64,000 bases of DNA from Brevibacterium oceani (GCF_013623835.1 NZ_JABKDE010000004.1:434001-498000), one strand, 5' to 3'; numbered from the stretch's first letter, positions 44,156 to 60,464 are shown. The notes: generated by a model not told the origin, from the sequence alone. Made by a program: numbers and translations.

Positions 44156-45342
44156 GCATCGATGCACAGCAGATCGCCGAGGCGCTGCAGACCGATCCCT
44201 TCTACGTCGAGGATTCCGTGGCCGGAGATCTCAACCCGACACTGATCGACAAAGCCGAGGCGACCGCGCAGAAGGCCGATTTCGACGTCTACGTCATCGC
44301 CGTCGACACGGACCACGTCGATACCGACCTGCTCGAACAGATCAAGGTCCACCACGGCGGTCAGGGGTCGTACGTCATGATCAACGGAGGCTCCGACATC
44401 GCCGTCGACATCCATTTCGAGGACCAGCACGAACTGCAGATGCAGGTCATGGAGCAGCTGACGATCGCCCGCAGCGACTGGAACGTGAGTTCGCCGTCGA
44501 CGACGAAGCTGAATACGCTGCTCGACCTCTACGCCGATCCCCAGTCCGCCCCGAACGGTGACACGTCGACCGTGCAGGAGGGGCAGTCGAGCGAAGTGAC
44601 GACCGTCGACGGTTCGGGTTCGTTCGCCAGCCTGTTCCTCGGTGTCGCGGTGTTTGTCCTCGCGGTCGTCATCGCCGGGGTCTGGTTCTTCCGCAGCCGT
44701 CGTCGGCGCGTGCTTGCCCGCCGGACCCAGCAGCAGTTCCAGCTTCCCGGGCGGCTGCTCGACCGCGTCGATACCTTGCAGCGCCGATCCCTGCGCGAGA
44801 CCATCGATTCCGAGACCCTGCAGCTCGCCGCCGAGATCGAGGACCTGCAGACCCGCAGCCTTGCCGCCGCTGACTCCGCTCGCGTCGAACGCGGGCTCGA
44901 TGCCTACCGGATCGCCCGCCGAATCGTCGACGATGAGGAGGCAGAGCGCATCGATCTCGCCGGAGCGATGGTCCTGTTGCGGCAGGCAGGACGGGAGATC
45001 GCCGAGGCGAAGCTCGGGTCCCGACGAGGGCTCGGGTCCCGCGGTGCCCGAGCCGGCAACGGGGGCGTTCTGGCGCAGAGCCTGTGCACGATCAATCCGC
45101 TCCACGGTGAGGCCGCAGCCGCCGAGCGGGTCATCGCCGACGCCGAGGCCGGCCGCACCGTGCGCGTGCCCGTGTGCCAGGCCTGCCTCGATGATCTGCG
45201 GGGCCGCAGAGAACTGCAGTGGATCTATGACGGGGACCGGCCCTATGTCGAGGTTGCGAGCGTATGGTCCGACACGCTCTTCGGGGCGATCGGCGGCGAC
45301 CTCGTCAGCGAGCTGCACCGGCATCGCTCAGACCTGGACTGA
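44152..45342 (+). CDS. Unrecognised membrane protein 3 of a three-gene operon
   Basis: This 396-residue protein starts with the shared domain (IAEALQTDPFYVEDSVAGDLNPTLIDKAEATAQKADFDVYVIAVDTD), has one transmembrane helix at about 160-180 and a cytoplasmic Arg-rich, helical region. It ends with a Cys/His motif: Cys312-x3-Pro316-x-His318 and Cys342-x2-Cys345, the same order and near-identical spacing as in protein 1. The GTG start overlaps the stop of gene 2. The helical part (AYRIARRIVDDEEAERIDLAGAMVLLRQAG) also weakly resembles protein 1 residues 255-300. The function is unknown. Confidence 0.7.
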   Translation: MSIDAQQIAEALQTDPFYVEDSVAGDLNPTLIDKAEATAQKADFDVYVIAVDTDHVDTDLLEQIKVHHGGQGSYVMINGGSDIAVDIHFEDQHELQMQVMEQLTIARSDWNVSSPSTTKLNTLLDLYADPQSAPNGDTSTVQEGQSSEVTTVDGSGSFASLFLGVAVFVLAVVIAGVWFFRSRRRRVLARRTQQQFQLPGRLLDRVDTLQRRSLRETIDSETLQLAAEIEDLQTRSLAAADSARVERGLDAYRIARRIVDDEEAERIDLAGAMVLLRQAGREIAEAKLGSRRGLGSRGARAGNGGVLAQSLCTINPLHGEAAAAERVIADAEAGRTVRVPVCQACLDDLRGRRELQWIYDGDRPYVEVASVWSDTLFGAIGGDLVSELHRHRSDLD

Positions 45343-45383
45343 CCCCGGCACCCGACGGCCGACGCCCGTGCCCGGGACGGGTC

Positions 45384-46181
45384 TCAGGCGAGTCGTATCT
45401 CCCGGGGAACCGCGCGGTCCGGATCACCGGGCATGGCCCGGGCGGGCAGGGCCACCTCGGTGTCGCCCTGATCGGCTCTCAGCCCCTCGATATCGTCGAG
45501 CTGCCGGGCCACGAAGTCCCGATCGACCGGAACTCCGTGACCGGGGACGAGGACTTTCGCCTCGGTGAAGGACAGCAGGATCCGCAGGCTGGCGGCCCAC
45601 TCGCTCAGTGAGGAATCGGCGCCCGCCTGAGGCGGGTCGGCTTCCTCGACGAGGTCGCCGGTGAAGACGATCCCGAGCTCCGGCAGACGGACGACGAGAT
45701 CGGCGGTGGAATGCCCGCCGAGGACGTGGAATTCGACCGGGCAGCCGCCGAGATCGAGATGGCCCATCGCTCCGTCGTCGCCGTCGACGGGGGAGACGTC
45801 GACGACGAGTTCGGCCGGATCGCTCGGCAGCTCGCTGCGATAGTCCGCCGGCGCCTCACCGCCGCGCACCGCGTCGAGAGCGATCCACGAGGTGGCCTCC
45901 TGATCGGCGGAGAACGCTGAGGATGCGTGGACGGTGCTCACCCCCGCGGCGACGGCGGGGGCGGCGCCGAAGAAATGATCCCAATGATCGTGGGTGATCA
46001 CGAGGTCGAGTTCCTGCCCGCCGCCGTCGATCTCCTCGCCGAGGCGGCCCGCACTGTCCACCATGCGTGCCGCGGCCGTGGGGCCGGGTCCGGCATCGAC
46101 GAGGAGGATGCGATCACGGCCGGCGATGATCCCGCAGTTGACCTCGGCGGGGGAGAAGGTGAGGACATTCACTCGCGTCAT
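45384..46181 (-). CDS. MBL-fold metallo-hydrolase
   Basis: The 265-residue protein has the metallo-beta-lactamase-fold site: ITHDHWDHFFGA (HxHxDH), HVLGGHSTADLVV, VFTGDLVEEADP and VLVPGHGVPVD, with two metal sites. Many such proteins are glyoxalase II-like, lactonase or quinoprotein-related hydrolases; the substrate cannot be told. The minus-strand ATG has TAGACT exactly six bases upstream, so it is probably leaderless. It is convergent with the three-gene membrane operon and divergent from the GNAT gene. Confidence 0.85.
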   Translation of the reverse strand: MTRVNVLTFSPAEVNCGIIAGRDRILLVDAGPGPTAAARMVDSAGRLGEEIDGGGQELDLVITHDHWDHFFGAAPAVAAGVSTVHASSAFSADQEATSWIALDAVRGGEAPADYRSELPSDPAELVVDVSPVDGDDGAMGHLDLGGCPVEFHVLGGHSTADLVVRLPELGIVFTGDLVEEADPPQAGADSSLSEWAASLRILLSFTEAKVLVPGHGVPVDRDFVARQLDDIEGLRADQGDTEVALPARAMPGDPDRAVPREIRLA

Positions 46182-46187
46182 GGTCGG

Positions 46188-46193
46188 AGTCTA
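46188..46193 (-). promoter_or_regulatory. Putative -10 box of a leaderless promoter
   Basis: On the minus strand TAGACT is followed by CCGACC and then the ATG of the MBL-fold gene. Confidence 0.5.
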
Positions 46194-46266
46194 GAATGTC
46201 TGTCATCGGCTGTCAGCCCGAGGGGGCGCAGATGCCTCGGAGACGCGGAAGTTGCGGAGTGCACGC

Positions 46267-47394
46267 ATGGAGATCACACGGATACGGGCCGGTGATCTCG
46301 CCGATCCTGAAGTCGACGAGCTGCTGGCCGAGATCGTCGAATTCGACCGGGCGATCAATCGCGCCCTCGGGTTCGGCTCCGACTTCGATCCGCTGCCCGG
46401 GTCGGTGCGCGGCAAACTCGTGCGCAGTGACGCCTTCACCTCCCACGAGATCTGGCTGGGGCGCATCGAAGGCCGCCTCGTCGCCAAGTCCGGTGCCTAT
46501 CTCAGCCTGAGCGACAACACCGACGTCGCCGATGTCTACACCGGTGTCCTGCCCGAGGCGCGGCGTCACGGTCTGGGCACCCAGCTGCTCACGGTTATGG
46601 AGACGCAACTGAGAGAGGACGGCAGGACGAGGATGAACGCGTGGTGCGAGATGCCCGCACTGGACTTCTCCGCCGACCCTCGCCGGCCTCGGATCGCCGC
46701 TGCCGCCGGCACCGGGAGCCTGCCCGCCGACCACGGCGAGGTCGCCTTCGCACTGCACAGCGGGTACCGCCTCCAGCAGATCGAGCGATGCTCGGCCGCC
46801 CGCATCCAGGGCGCTGCGATCGAAGGCGAAGCAGGTGTGCCCGTGCCTGAGATGAGCTCTGCGACCGGCGACGAGACGACCTCCGAGGCACCCGACGGTA
46901 CAGCGGCCGGTGACGACTACACCATCCGCACGTGGGCGGGACCGACCCCGGTCGAGCACGTCGAGGCGATCGCGCTGCTGCGGCAGAAGATGTCGACCGA
47001 TGTTCCCGGCGCCGCCGAACTCTATGACGAGTCGAAGTGGGACGGAGACCGTGTGCGCGCGCTCGAAGCCGATCGCGAGTTCGCGGGTGGGCGGACTCAG
47101 ACGGCGTTGGCGCTGCTCGACGGTGAGGGGGTGGGCTTCACCGAGGTGGTCAGCTATGCGGGGCGGCCGAATGTGGCCTATCAGGGCGCCACCCTCGTCA
47201 GGAGCGAACATCGCGGGCACGGACTCGGGGCGAGGCTGAAGATCGCCAACCATGCCGCGCTCCGTCGGGATTCGCCGATCGAGCGCGTCTACACCTGGAA
47301 TGCGGCAGAGAATTCGTGGATGCTCGCGATCAACGATCGAGCGGGATTCGCGGCCGTGGGCTGGGTCGGTCTGTGGAAGAAGATCCTTGACTGA
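46267..47394 (+). CDS. Tandem GNAT-domain acetyltransferase
   Basis: The 375-residue protein has two GNAT folds. The N-terminal one carries VYTGVLPEARRHGLGTQLLTVME (acetyl-CoA loop RxxGxG/A) and the C-terminal one GATLVRSEHRGHGLGARLKIANHAAL. A linker of about 40 residues rich in Thr, Glu and Ala joins them. Tandem GNAT proteins include mycothiol synthase MshD and aminoglycoside-type acetyltransferases; I see no motif that identifies either. ERVYTWNAAENSWMLAINDRAGFAAVGW is the usual C-terminal ending of the second type. The ATG at 46267 is chosen over the upstream GTG by fold start. Confidence 0.82.
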   Translation: MEITRIRAGDLADPEVDELLAEIVEFDRAINRALGFGSDFDPLPGSVRGKLVRSDAFTSHEIWLGRIEGRLVAKSGAYLSLSDNTDVADVYTGVLPEARRHGLGTQLLTVMETQLREDGRTRMNAWCEMPALDFSADPRRPRIAAAAGTGSLPADHGEVAFALHSGYRLQQIERCSAARIQGAAIEGEAGVPVPEMSSATGDETTSEAPDGTAAGDDYTIRTWAGPTPVEHVEAIALLRQKMSTDVPGAAELYDESKWDGDRVRALEADREFAGGRTQTALALLDGEGVGFTEVVSYAGRPNVAYQGATLVRSEHRGHGLGARLKIANHAALRRDSPIERVYTWNAAENSWMLAINDRAGFAAVGWVGLWKKILD

Positions 47395-47410
47395 CACGAT
47401 CTTGCGAGAC

Positions 47411-47439
47411 TTGACCAGATGCTATAAGCTTGATATTTG
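47411..47439 (+). promoter_or_regulatory. Putative promoter of rpoBC
   Basis: TTGACC (47411-47416) and TATTTG (47434-47439) are 17 bases apart inside the most AT-rich stretch of the region, about 170 bases upstream of rpoB. The -35 element is good and the -10 weak. Confidence 0.45.
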
Positions 47440-47606
47440 CATCGTTCTGCCTGTGGTGTGCCTTCATATAGCGGGGGGCACGTCATTTCCACTCAAGTGA
47501 ACCACGTCGATGCCGGGAGTCGAAATCCGACACACCTTCGGCTCGGCGAAGCGAAGACGAGTGGGCAGACGAAGTATCAGATGGTGAAGCACTCGGAAGG
47601 AACCAA

Positions 47607-51086
<3,480 letters not shown>

Positions 51087-51154
51087 GGACTTCCACTTCA
51101 ACCGACACAACTTTTTGATGAACGATTCGTTCATCGCCAGGAAAGAGGATTTAC

Positions 51155-55027
<3,873 letters not shown>

Positions 55028-55057
55028 GGCTGAGCGGCTGAAGAGCTGACTGCACTA

Positions 55058-55088
55058 GGGGCACCCACCGCATGGTGGGTGCCCCTTC
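55058..55088 (+). terminator. Terminator of the rpoBC operon
   Basis: A 12-bp perfect stem, GGGGCACCCACC with loop GCAT, is followed by TTCTGT. Confidence 0.9.
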
Positions 55089-55113
55089 TGTACGGAACCG
55101 GGTTCGGGACGTC

Positions 55114-55179
55114 GAGACAACGGCGGAGCGCCGAGATCACTGTGTGTGCACAGGTGTCTCGGTGCTCCGCCGTTGTCTC
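55114..55179. repeat. Long palindrome between rpoC and pfkA
   Basis: GAGACAACGGCGGAGC (55114-55129) pairs perfectly with 55164-55179. Inside it CCGAGA pairs with TCTCGG, and CTGTG with CACAG near the centre. It ends 14 bases from the pfkA stop codon on the opposite strand, so it can serve as the pfkA terminator. Its sequence is unrelated to the 36-40 kb palindromes. Confidence 0.85.
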
Positions 55180-55192
55180 GGTGGGGCTTGTC

Positions 55193-56218
55193 CTAGCCGA
55201 AGAGGACCTGTGCTTCTTCCCAGCGGTGCAGCGGCACCGACTTGAGGCTGTCGACGGCCGAAGACATCTCGACCGAGACGATGTCGGTGCCCTTGAGACT
55301 GGCCATCTTGCCCCAATGGCCGTGCTGGGCGAGATCGGCGGCTGCCATCCCCAGCCGGGTCGACAGGACCCTGTCGTAGGCGGTGGGGGAGCCGCCTCGT
55401 TGCAGGTGGCCGAGGATCGTCGCTCGGGATTCGATCCCGGTGATCTCCTCGATCTTCGGGGCCAGGTAGTTCGCAATCCCGCCGAGGCGGACCCGCCCCT
55501 TGTTGTCGACCCCATGGTCGGCGACCTGGGAGTCGAATCCTTCGGGGATGAATCCTTCGGCGACGACGACGATGGGGGCACGTCCGCGGTCCCGGGCCGA
55601 GCGGACCCATGCGGAGATCTGATCGAAGGAGACGGGGAACTCCGGCATGAGGATCGCGTGGGCGCCGGCGGCCATCCCGGCATGCAGCGCGATCCAGCCG
55701 ACGTTGCGTCCCATGACTTCGATGACCATGCACCGGTGGTGGGATTCGGCCGTGGTGCGCAGTCGGTCGATGGCCTCGGTGGCGATGGACTGGGCGGTGT
55801 CGAATCCGAAGGTGTAGTCGGTGTTGCCGAGGTCGTTGTCGATGGTCTTGGGCACTCCGACGATGTGGATGCCCTCTTCACGAACGAGTCGGGAGGCCCC
55901 TGCCAGGGTGCCTTCGCCGCCGATGGCGATGAGAGAGTCGATGCCGTGGGCGGCCATGACCTCGCGCATCCGCTCGGGTCCGCCGTCCTCGTAGGGGTGG
56001 GTGCGTGAGGTGCCGAGGATGGTGCCGCCGCGTCCGGACAGGCCTCGCACATCGAGCATCGTCATGTCGAACATGTCGTCCTCGAGGAGGCCTCGCCAGC
56101 CGTCGCGGATGCCGACGAACTCGGCGTCGTAGGCGCGGATGCCCTTGCGGACGATGCCGCGGATGACAGCGTTGAGGCCCGGGCAGTCGCCGCCCGAGGT
56201 GAGTACACCGATCTTCAT
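55193..56218 (-). CDS. pfkA: 6-phosphofructokinase
   Basis: The 341-residue enzyme phosphorylates fructose-6-phosphate. It has LTSGGDCPGLNAVIRG at residues 7-22, GGEGTL at 100-105, the catalytic PKTIDNDL at 123-130 (Asp127) and MGRNVGWIALHAGMA. The residue matching E. coli Gly104 is glycine, which favours ATP, while the one matching Gly124 is lysine, as in pyrophosphate-dependent enzymes. This mix is known in actinobacterial group III PFKs. The start overlaps the stop of the upstream DUF1707 gene by ATGA. Confidence 0.94.
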   Translation of the reverse strand: MKIGVLTSGGDCPGLNAVIRGIVRKGIRAYDAEFVGIRDGWRGLLEDDMFDMTMLDVRGLSGRGGTILGTSRTHPYEDGGPERMREVMAAHGIDSLIAIGGEGTLAGASRLVREEGIHIVGVPKTIDNDLGNTDYTFGFDTAQSIATEAIDRLRTTAESHHRCMVIEVMGRNVGWIALHAGMAAGAHAILMPEFPVSFDQISAWVRSARDRGRAPIVVVAEGFIPEGFDSQVADHGVDNKGRVRLGGIANYLAPKIEEITGIESRATILGHLQRGGSPTAYDRVLSTRLGMAAADLAQHGHWGKMASLKGTDIVSVEMSSAVDSLKSVPLHRWEEAQVLFG

Positions 56219-56904
56219 TCCAGCTGACCCTGATCCTTTGCTCGATAGCCTTTGGCGAGCCGGACATCGTGCCCGGCCATGAGTGAGACGCCCTTGAGGA
56301 TGACGGTTCCGTTCGAACCGTCACCCTGCGCGGGCCCATGGATGTCGTTGCCGCCCATGATGTTGATGGTCTCGTCGCGGATGCGCACTCCCGGCGGCAC
56401 GTAGACGTCGTTGCCGGCCCACATCGCATACGAGTTCAGTTCGACCGTCACCCCGGGGCCCATGACGTCGCACAGGTCGATGTCGTCCCCGCCCATCAGG
56501 GCGTAGGTGGTGACCTCGGCGGTGCCGGGCGGGACGTCGAGCTGGCGCCCGGACATGATGGCCACGGAGTTCATCGGTGTGGCCGACCCAGGTTCCGCAG
56601 CGGGGGAGAGTTCGGTCGGTCCGCGCCGAGCCAGCTCCGATCCCGGACCTGCGGGTCCGGGAGCCTGCCCGGTCTGACGGGCGAGCTTGCGGTGGAGGCT
56701 GTCGCCTTCGGGAAGATCGTCGATGAGCGGGATGAGCTCGTCGAGGAACTTCGCACCGATGGCCTCATCCTGCCGCTGCGTCGTCTCCTCGGGATCGAGG
56801 CGACCGTTCGTCACAGCCTCGGTGATCACGGACAGGACATCATCGCGGTCCTGGTCGGAGGCGCGGATGCGCCGCTGGGGAGGAGGGGTGTCGTCGTCGG
56901 CCAT
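56215..56904 (-). CDS. DUF1707-domain protein
   Basis: This 229-residue protein begins with a DUF1707 domain: RRIRASDQDRDDVLSVITEAVTNGRLDPEETTQRQDEAIGAKFLDELIPLIDDLP. The C-terminal half is made of repeated short beta segments (VAIMSGRQLDVPPGTAEVTTYALMGGDDIDLCD, ELNSYAMWAGNDVYVPPGV, NIMGGNDIHGP), the cell-wall-active-antibiotic-response/LiaF-like domain. Together they are typical of actinobacterial envelope-stress proteins of unknown biochemistry. There is no transmembrane segment. It overlaps pfkA and is expressed with it. Confidence 0.8.
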   Translation of the reverse strand: MADDDTPPPQRRIRASDQDRDDVLSVITEAVTNGRLDPEETTQRQDEAIGAKFLDELIPLIDDLPEGDSLHRKLARQTGQAPGPAGPGSELARRGPTELSPAAEPGSATPMNSVAIMSGRQLDVPPGTAEVTTYALMGGDDIDLCDVMGPGVTVELNSYAMWAGNDVYVPPGVRIRDETINIMGGNDIHGPAQGDGSNGTVILKGVSLMAGHDVRLAKGYRAKDQGQLE

Positions 56905-56911
56905 GGTGCCC

Positions 56912-56917
56912 AGTGTA
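56912..56917 (-). promoter_or_regulatory. Putative -10 box for the DUF1707-pfkA operon
   Basis: On the minus strand TACACT is followed by seven bases and then the ATG at 56904. This is close to the 6-base spacing seen at other leaderless candidates here. Confidence 0.4.
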
Positions 56918-57025
56918 GCGGTATTCACACGTGGCAGCAGGGCGGACTGACGTGGTGAGGACTCCACAGCAGGGCCACAGGTTCGACCAATGCTGGGCCT
57001 ATCCGACCCCTGGAATGTGGAGTCC

Positions 57026-58288
57026 ATGAGAGATGAGAGCAGCGCCTGGCAGCAGTCGCAGACGCAGACAGCAGACACGGCCACCCGCCCGACCACCACC
57101 GTCGACCTCGTCGTCCCGGTGTACAACGAGGAGGCCTCGCTGGCCGCCTCGATCGAGACCCTCCTCGCCGTCGAGCCCTCCCTCGGCACTGAGGTCACGA
57201 TCATCATCGCCGACAACGCGAGCACCGATGCCACCCCCGACATCGCCTCGACACTCGCGGCCAGACATGCGCAGGTCGAATACGTCCGCCTCGAGCAGAA
57301 GGGGCGCGGCCGTGCCCTGAGCCGCGTGTGGCAGGCATCGACGGCCGACGTCGTCGCCTATACGGACGTCGACCTCGCCACGGACATCCGCGTCCTCGAC
57401 CCGATGGTCGAGGTCATCCGGTCAGGCCTGGCCGATGTCGCCATCGCCTCCCGCCTGCAGCCGGGACTCGCGGTCGATCGCGGCATCAAGCGCGAGATCA
57501 TCTCCCGCTGCTACAACCGTCTGCTCAAGGTCAGCCTCGGCGTCGGATTCAGCGATGCTCAGTGCGGGTTCAAAGCACTGTCGGCGCGGGCGGCGAAGGA
57601 ACTGCTGCCTCAGGTCGAGGACACCGAGTGGTTCTTCGACACGGAGCTGCTCGCTCGCGCAGAGTGGGCCGGCCTCCGCATCCATGAGTTCGGCACGGAC
57701 TGGACGGACGACCCCGATTCGTCCGTCGACGTGATCAACACGGCGTGGAAGGACATCAAAGGCATCGTCCGACTGCGCACAGGCGGACGGACCCGGGTTC
57801 AGCACGAGGTCCCCGCACCGAACACCGGTGCGCAGATCCTCCACTTCATCGACGTCGGAATCATCAGCACCGTGCTCTACGCCGTGCTGTTCCTCCTCGG
57901 GGTCCAGTTCGTCTCGGACTCCGCGGCGAACATCATCGCACTGCTCCTGTCGACGATCGCGAACACCGCACTCAACCGCGGTCACACCTTCGGGGTGCGA
58001 TCTCCACACCACCGACTGACCTCCCAGCTCAAAGGCTTGGCGGCCTTCGGACTGTGCCTGGCCTTCACTTCGGCGGGGTTGGCTGTCGCCGACGGGTTCA
58101 CCGGGCCGTGGGCGAGCGTCGGCACGCTCGCGGTGCTGACGCTGGCGAACCTCGCCGCCACCGTGGTCCGCTTCGTGCTCATGCGCACCTGGGTCTTCGC
58201 CCGCGGCTCTCACGGCCGCTCCCACCCCGCCTCGGCGACCGCAGTCGATCGGACCCACAACGACGGGAAGGACATCGACCATGTCTGA
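57026..58288 (+). CDS. Family 2 glycosyltransferase fused to a GtrA domain
   Basis: The 420-residue protein has a cytosolic GT2 domain (VDLVVPVYNEEASLAASIETLL, then IIIADNASTDATPDIA and YTDVDLATDIRVLD) like polyprenyl-phosphate sugar transferases of the DPM1/YkcC type. This is followed by four membrane helices of a GtrA-like flippase domain (about 265-390). It probably makes a lipid-linked sugar that the next gene's enzyme uses outside the membrane. An ATG at 56990 extends the frame by 12 residues; GTGGAG upstream of 57026 and domain start favour the shorter form. It overlaps the next gene by 8 bases. Confidence 0.85.
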   Translation: MRDESSAWQQSQTQTADTATRPTTTVDLVVPVYNEEASLAASIETLLAVEPSLGTEVTIIIADNASTDATPDIASTLAARHAQVEYVRLEQKGRGRALSRVWQASTADVVAYTDVDLATDIRVLDPMVEVIRSGLADVAIASRLQPGLAVDRGIKREIISRCYNRLLKVSLGVGFSDAQCGFKALSARAAKELLPQVEDTEWFFDTELLARAEWAGLRIHEFGTDWTDDPDSSVDVINTAWKDIKGIVRLRTGGRTRVQHEVPAPNTGAQILHFIDVGIISTVLYAVLFLLGVQFVSDSAANIIALLLSTIANTALNRGHTFGVRSPHHRLTSQLKGLAAFGLCLAFTSAGLAVADGFTGPWASVGTLAVLTLANLAATVVRFVLMRTWVFARGSHGRSHPASATAVDRTHNDGKDIDHV

Positions 58289-60461
58289 GTCTCACACCAA
58301 TCCTGCCAGTACCCGTGGCATGCGCAGGCACTGGTACCCGGCGCTGCTGACCATGCTGACCCTCGGCACGATCGCCGCCTTCCTCGCCAACCTCAGCGCC
58401 AACGGCTGGGCGAACTCCTTCTACGCGGCGGCCGTGCAGGCCGGCTCGGAGAACTGGGAGGCGTTCCTCTTCGGATCCCTCGACTCGGCGAACGCGATCA
58501 CCGTCGACAAACCCCCGGCCGCCCTGTGGCTGATGGCCCTGAGCGCCCGCGTCTTCGGGTTCTCGTCGTTCTCGATGCTTCTGCCCCAGGTCCTCCTGGC
58601 CGGAGTGAGCGTGCTGCTCATCGTCCATTCAGTGCGGCTGAGCCTGCGGTCCCACGTCGGATCAGGCCTCGAGAAGGCTGCGGCACTGGGGGCCGGCGGG
58701 ATCGTCGCCGTGTCCCCGGTGGTGGCGCTGATGTTCCGGTTCAACAACCCGGACGCCCTGCTCGTGACCCTGATGATCGGCGCGGTCGTCGCGACGCAGC
58801 ATGCACTCCGCATCCTCACCGAATCCGAACGGCGCCGGTCCGCACGCCGCATCGCCGGCTGGCTCGTCCTCGCCGGAGTCTGCCTTGGCCTCGGATTCCT
58901 GACCAAGCAGTTCCAGGTTCTGCTCATCGTTCCCGGCCTCGCCCTGGCGTGGGTGCTCTTCGCCCGCACCTCCTGGCCGCGCCGCCTGCTGTGGCTGCTC
59001 GTCCCGCTCGGATCGATGATCGTCAGCGCCGGCTGGTGGATCGCCCTCGTCGAACTCACGCCGGCCGACTCGAGGCCCTACGTCGGCGGCTCTCAGTCGA
59101 ACTCGTTCCTCGAACTCACCTTCGGCTACAACGGCTTCGGACGCCTCACCGGCAATGAGACGGGATCCGTCGGCGGAGGAGGCGGAGGCCAAGGCGGCGG
59201 ATGGGGCGAAACAGGCATCACCCGCCTGTTCACCGGCAGCTTCGGCCAGCAGGTGTCGTGGTTCCTGCCCACCGCCCTGTTCCTCCTCGTCGTCACGATC
59301 GCCCTTCTCATCCACGCCGAGGCGGCCCGCCGTCGCGGTGTCCCCACCGTCACGGGCGGTGACCGCGCGGTGCCCGCGTCCGGAACCTCAGGGACGGCTG
59401 GCTCCTCCGGCAAGGCCGACTCCTCCGGAAGGGGCAGCCTCGGCGCGGGCCTGCTCATGTGGGGTGCCTGGCTCGTCATCACCTGGCTCGTACTGTCGAA
59501 TATGAACGGAATCGTCCACGAGTACTACACGGTCGCACTCATTCCCGCGATCGCGGTCGTCATCGGCCTCGGCATCGCCGTGCTGCTCGAGCGGTCCGGA
59601 TTCCTTCCACGACTGCTGCTGGCGATCGCGTGGGCCCTGACCGGAGCATGGCAGTTCATCCTCAGCTCCGATATGACCGGGATCCCCGGCATCCTGCGCT
59701 GGGCGGTGCTCATCGTCTCGATACTCGGTGCATTGGCCCTCATCGCCACCGCGCATCGCAGATTCGGTGCGGCGCTCGCCTCGGTGCTCGTGGCACTGGC
59801 CGTCCTCGGCAGCGCTGCGATTCCGGCTCAGCTGGCCGTGCGCACGATCGCCGGCACGACGCAGGGATCGATCGTGACGATCGCCGGTACGAGCTCGGGC
59901 ATGGGCGGCGGACCCGGCGGCGGAGGAATGCCCGGCGGGGGAGGAGCCCGCGACGGTGGTGCCGACGGCGGAGCCCCCACCGGCGGCACCGGCGGAGGAA
60001 CCACCGGAACGACCGGTGGGGCAGGCAAGTCGGAGACCGGCACCGGTGGCCCCGGTGGGGGAGCTCCCGGCGGCGGAGGAGGCGGAATGGGCGGTCTGCT
60101 CAACGGCTCGGAACCCTCGGACGAGCTCACTGATCTGCTCGAACAGGACGCCTCGGACTACACGTGGGTGGCTGCGGCGACCGGGGCGAACCAGGCCGCG
60201 GGATACCAGCTCGCGCTGGGCGAGCCCGTCATGGCGATCGGCGGGTTCAACGGCACCGATCCCTCGCCGAGCCTCGCAGAGTTCAAACAGCTCGTGGCCG
60301 AGGGCAAGATCCACTACTACATCGGATCGGGCTCGAGCGGCCAGGGTCCCGGCGGCGGCGACTCGGATTCGTCCTCGTCTCAGATCGCGGCCTGGGTCGA
60401 GGCGAACTACGAGGCGACCACCGTCGACTCCGTTTCGCTCTACGATCTCAGCGCCGGATGA
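58281..60461 (+). CDS. YkcB-like membrane glycosyltransferase with Gly-rich segments
   Basis: This 726-residue protein has a GT39/ArnT-type N-terminal half: FYAAAVQAGSENWEAFLFGSLDSANAITVDKPPAALWLMALSARVFG, with the acidic loop and DKPP motif of lipid-sugar-using transferases, and about 12 helices. Gly/Gln-rich stretches occur at about 290-305 and 537-625, mostly Gly-Pro-Met. The final ~110 residues form a soluble domain (DYTWVAAATGANQAAGYQLALGEPVMAIGGFNG). It would transfer the sugar made by the preceding GT2/GtrA protein to an extracytoplasmic acceptor that I cannot identify. Confidence 0.83.
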   Translation: MSESHTNPASTRGMRRHWYPALLTMLTLGTIAAFLANLSANGWANSFYAAAVQAGSENWEAFLFGSLDSANAITVDKPPAALWLMALSARVFGFSSFSMLLPQVLLAGVSVLLIVHSVRLSLRSHVGSGLEKAAALGAGGIVAVSPVVALMFRFNNPDALLVTLMIGAVVATQHALRILTESERRRSARRIAGWLVLAGVCLGLGFLTKQFQVLLIVPGLALAWVLFARTSWPRRLLWLLVPLGSMIVSAGWWIALVELTPADSRPYVGGSQSNSFLELTFGYNGFGRLTGNETGSVGGGGGGQGGGWGETGITRLFTGSFGQQVSWFLPTALFLLVVTIALLIHAEAARRRGVPTVTGGDRAVPASGTSGTAGSSGKADSSGRGSLGAGLLMWGAWLVITWLVLSNMNGIVHEYYTVALIPAIAVVIGLGIAVLLERSGFLPRLLLAIAWALTGAWQFILSSDMTGIPGILRWAVLIVSILGALALIATAHRRFGAALASVLVALAVLGSAAIPAQLAVRTIAGTTQGSIVTIAGTSSGMGGGPGGGGMPGGGGARDGGADGGAPTGGTGGGTTGTTGGAGKSETGTGGPGGGAPGGGGGGMGGLLNGSEPSDELTDLLEQDASDYTWVAAATGANQAAGYQLALGEPVMAIGGFNGTDPSPSLAEFKQLVAEGKIHYYIGSGSSGQGPGGGDSDSSSSQIAAWVEANYEATTVDSVSLYDLSAG

Positions 60462-60464
60462 GGG

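Noticed and set aside
47581..47606. ATG at 47581 as the rpoB start
   Set aside because: It is out of frame with RpoB. The TTG at 47607 has a ribosome binding site and matches the usual actinobacterial start.
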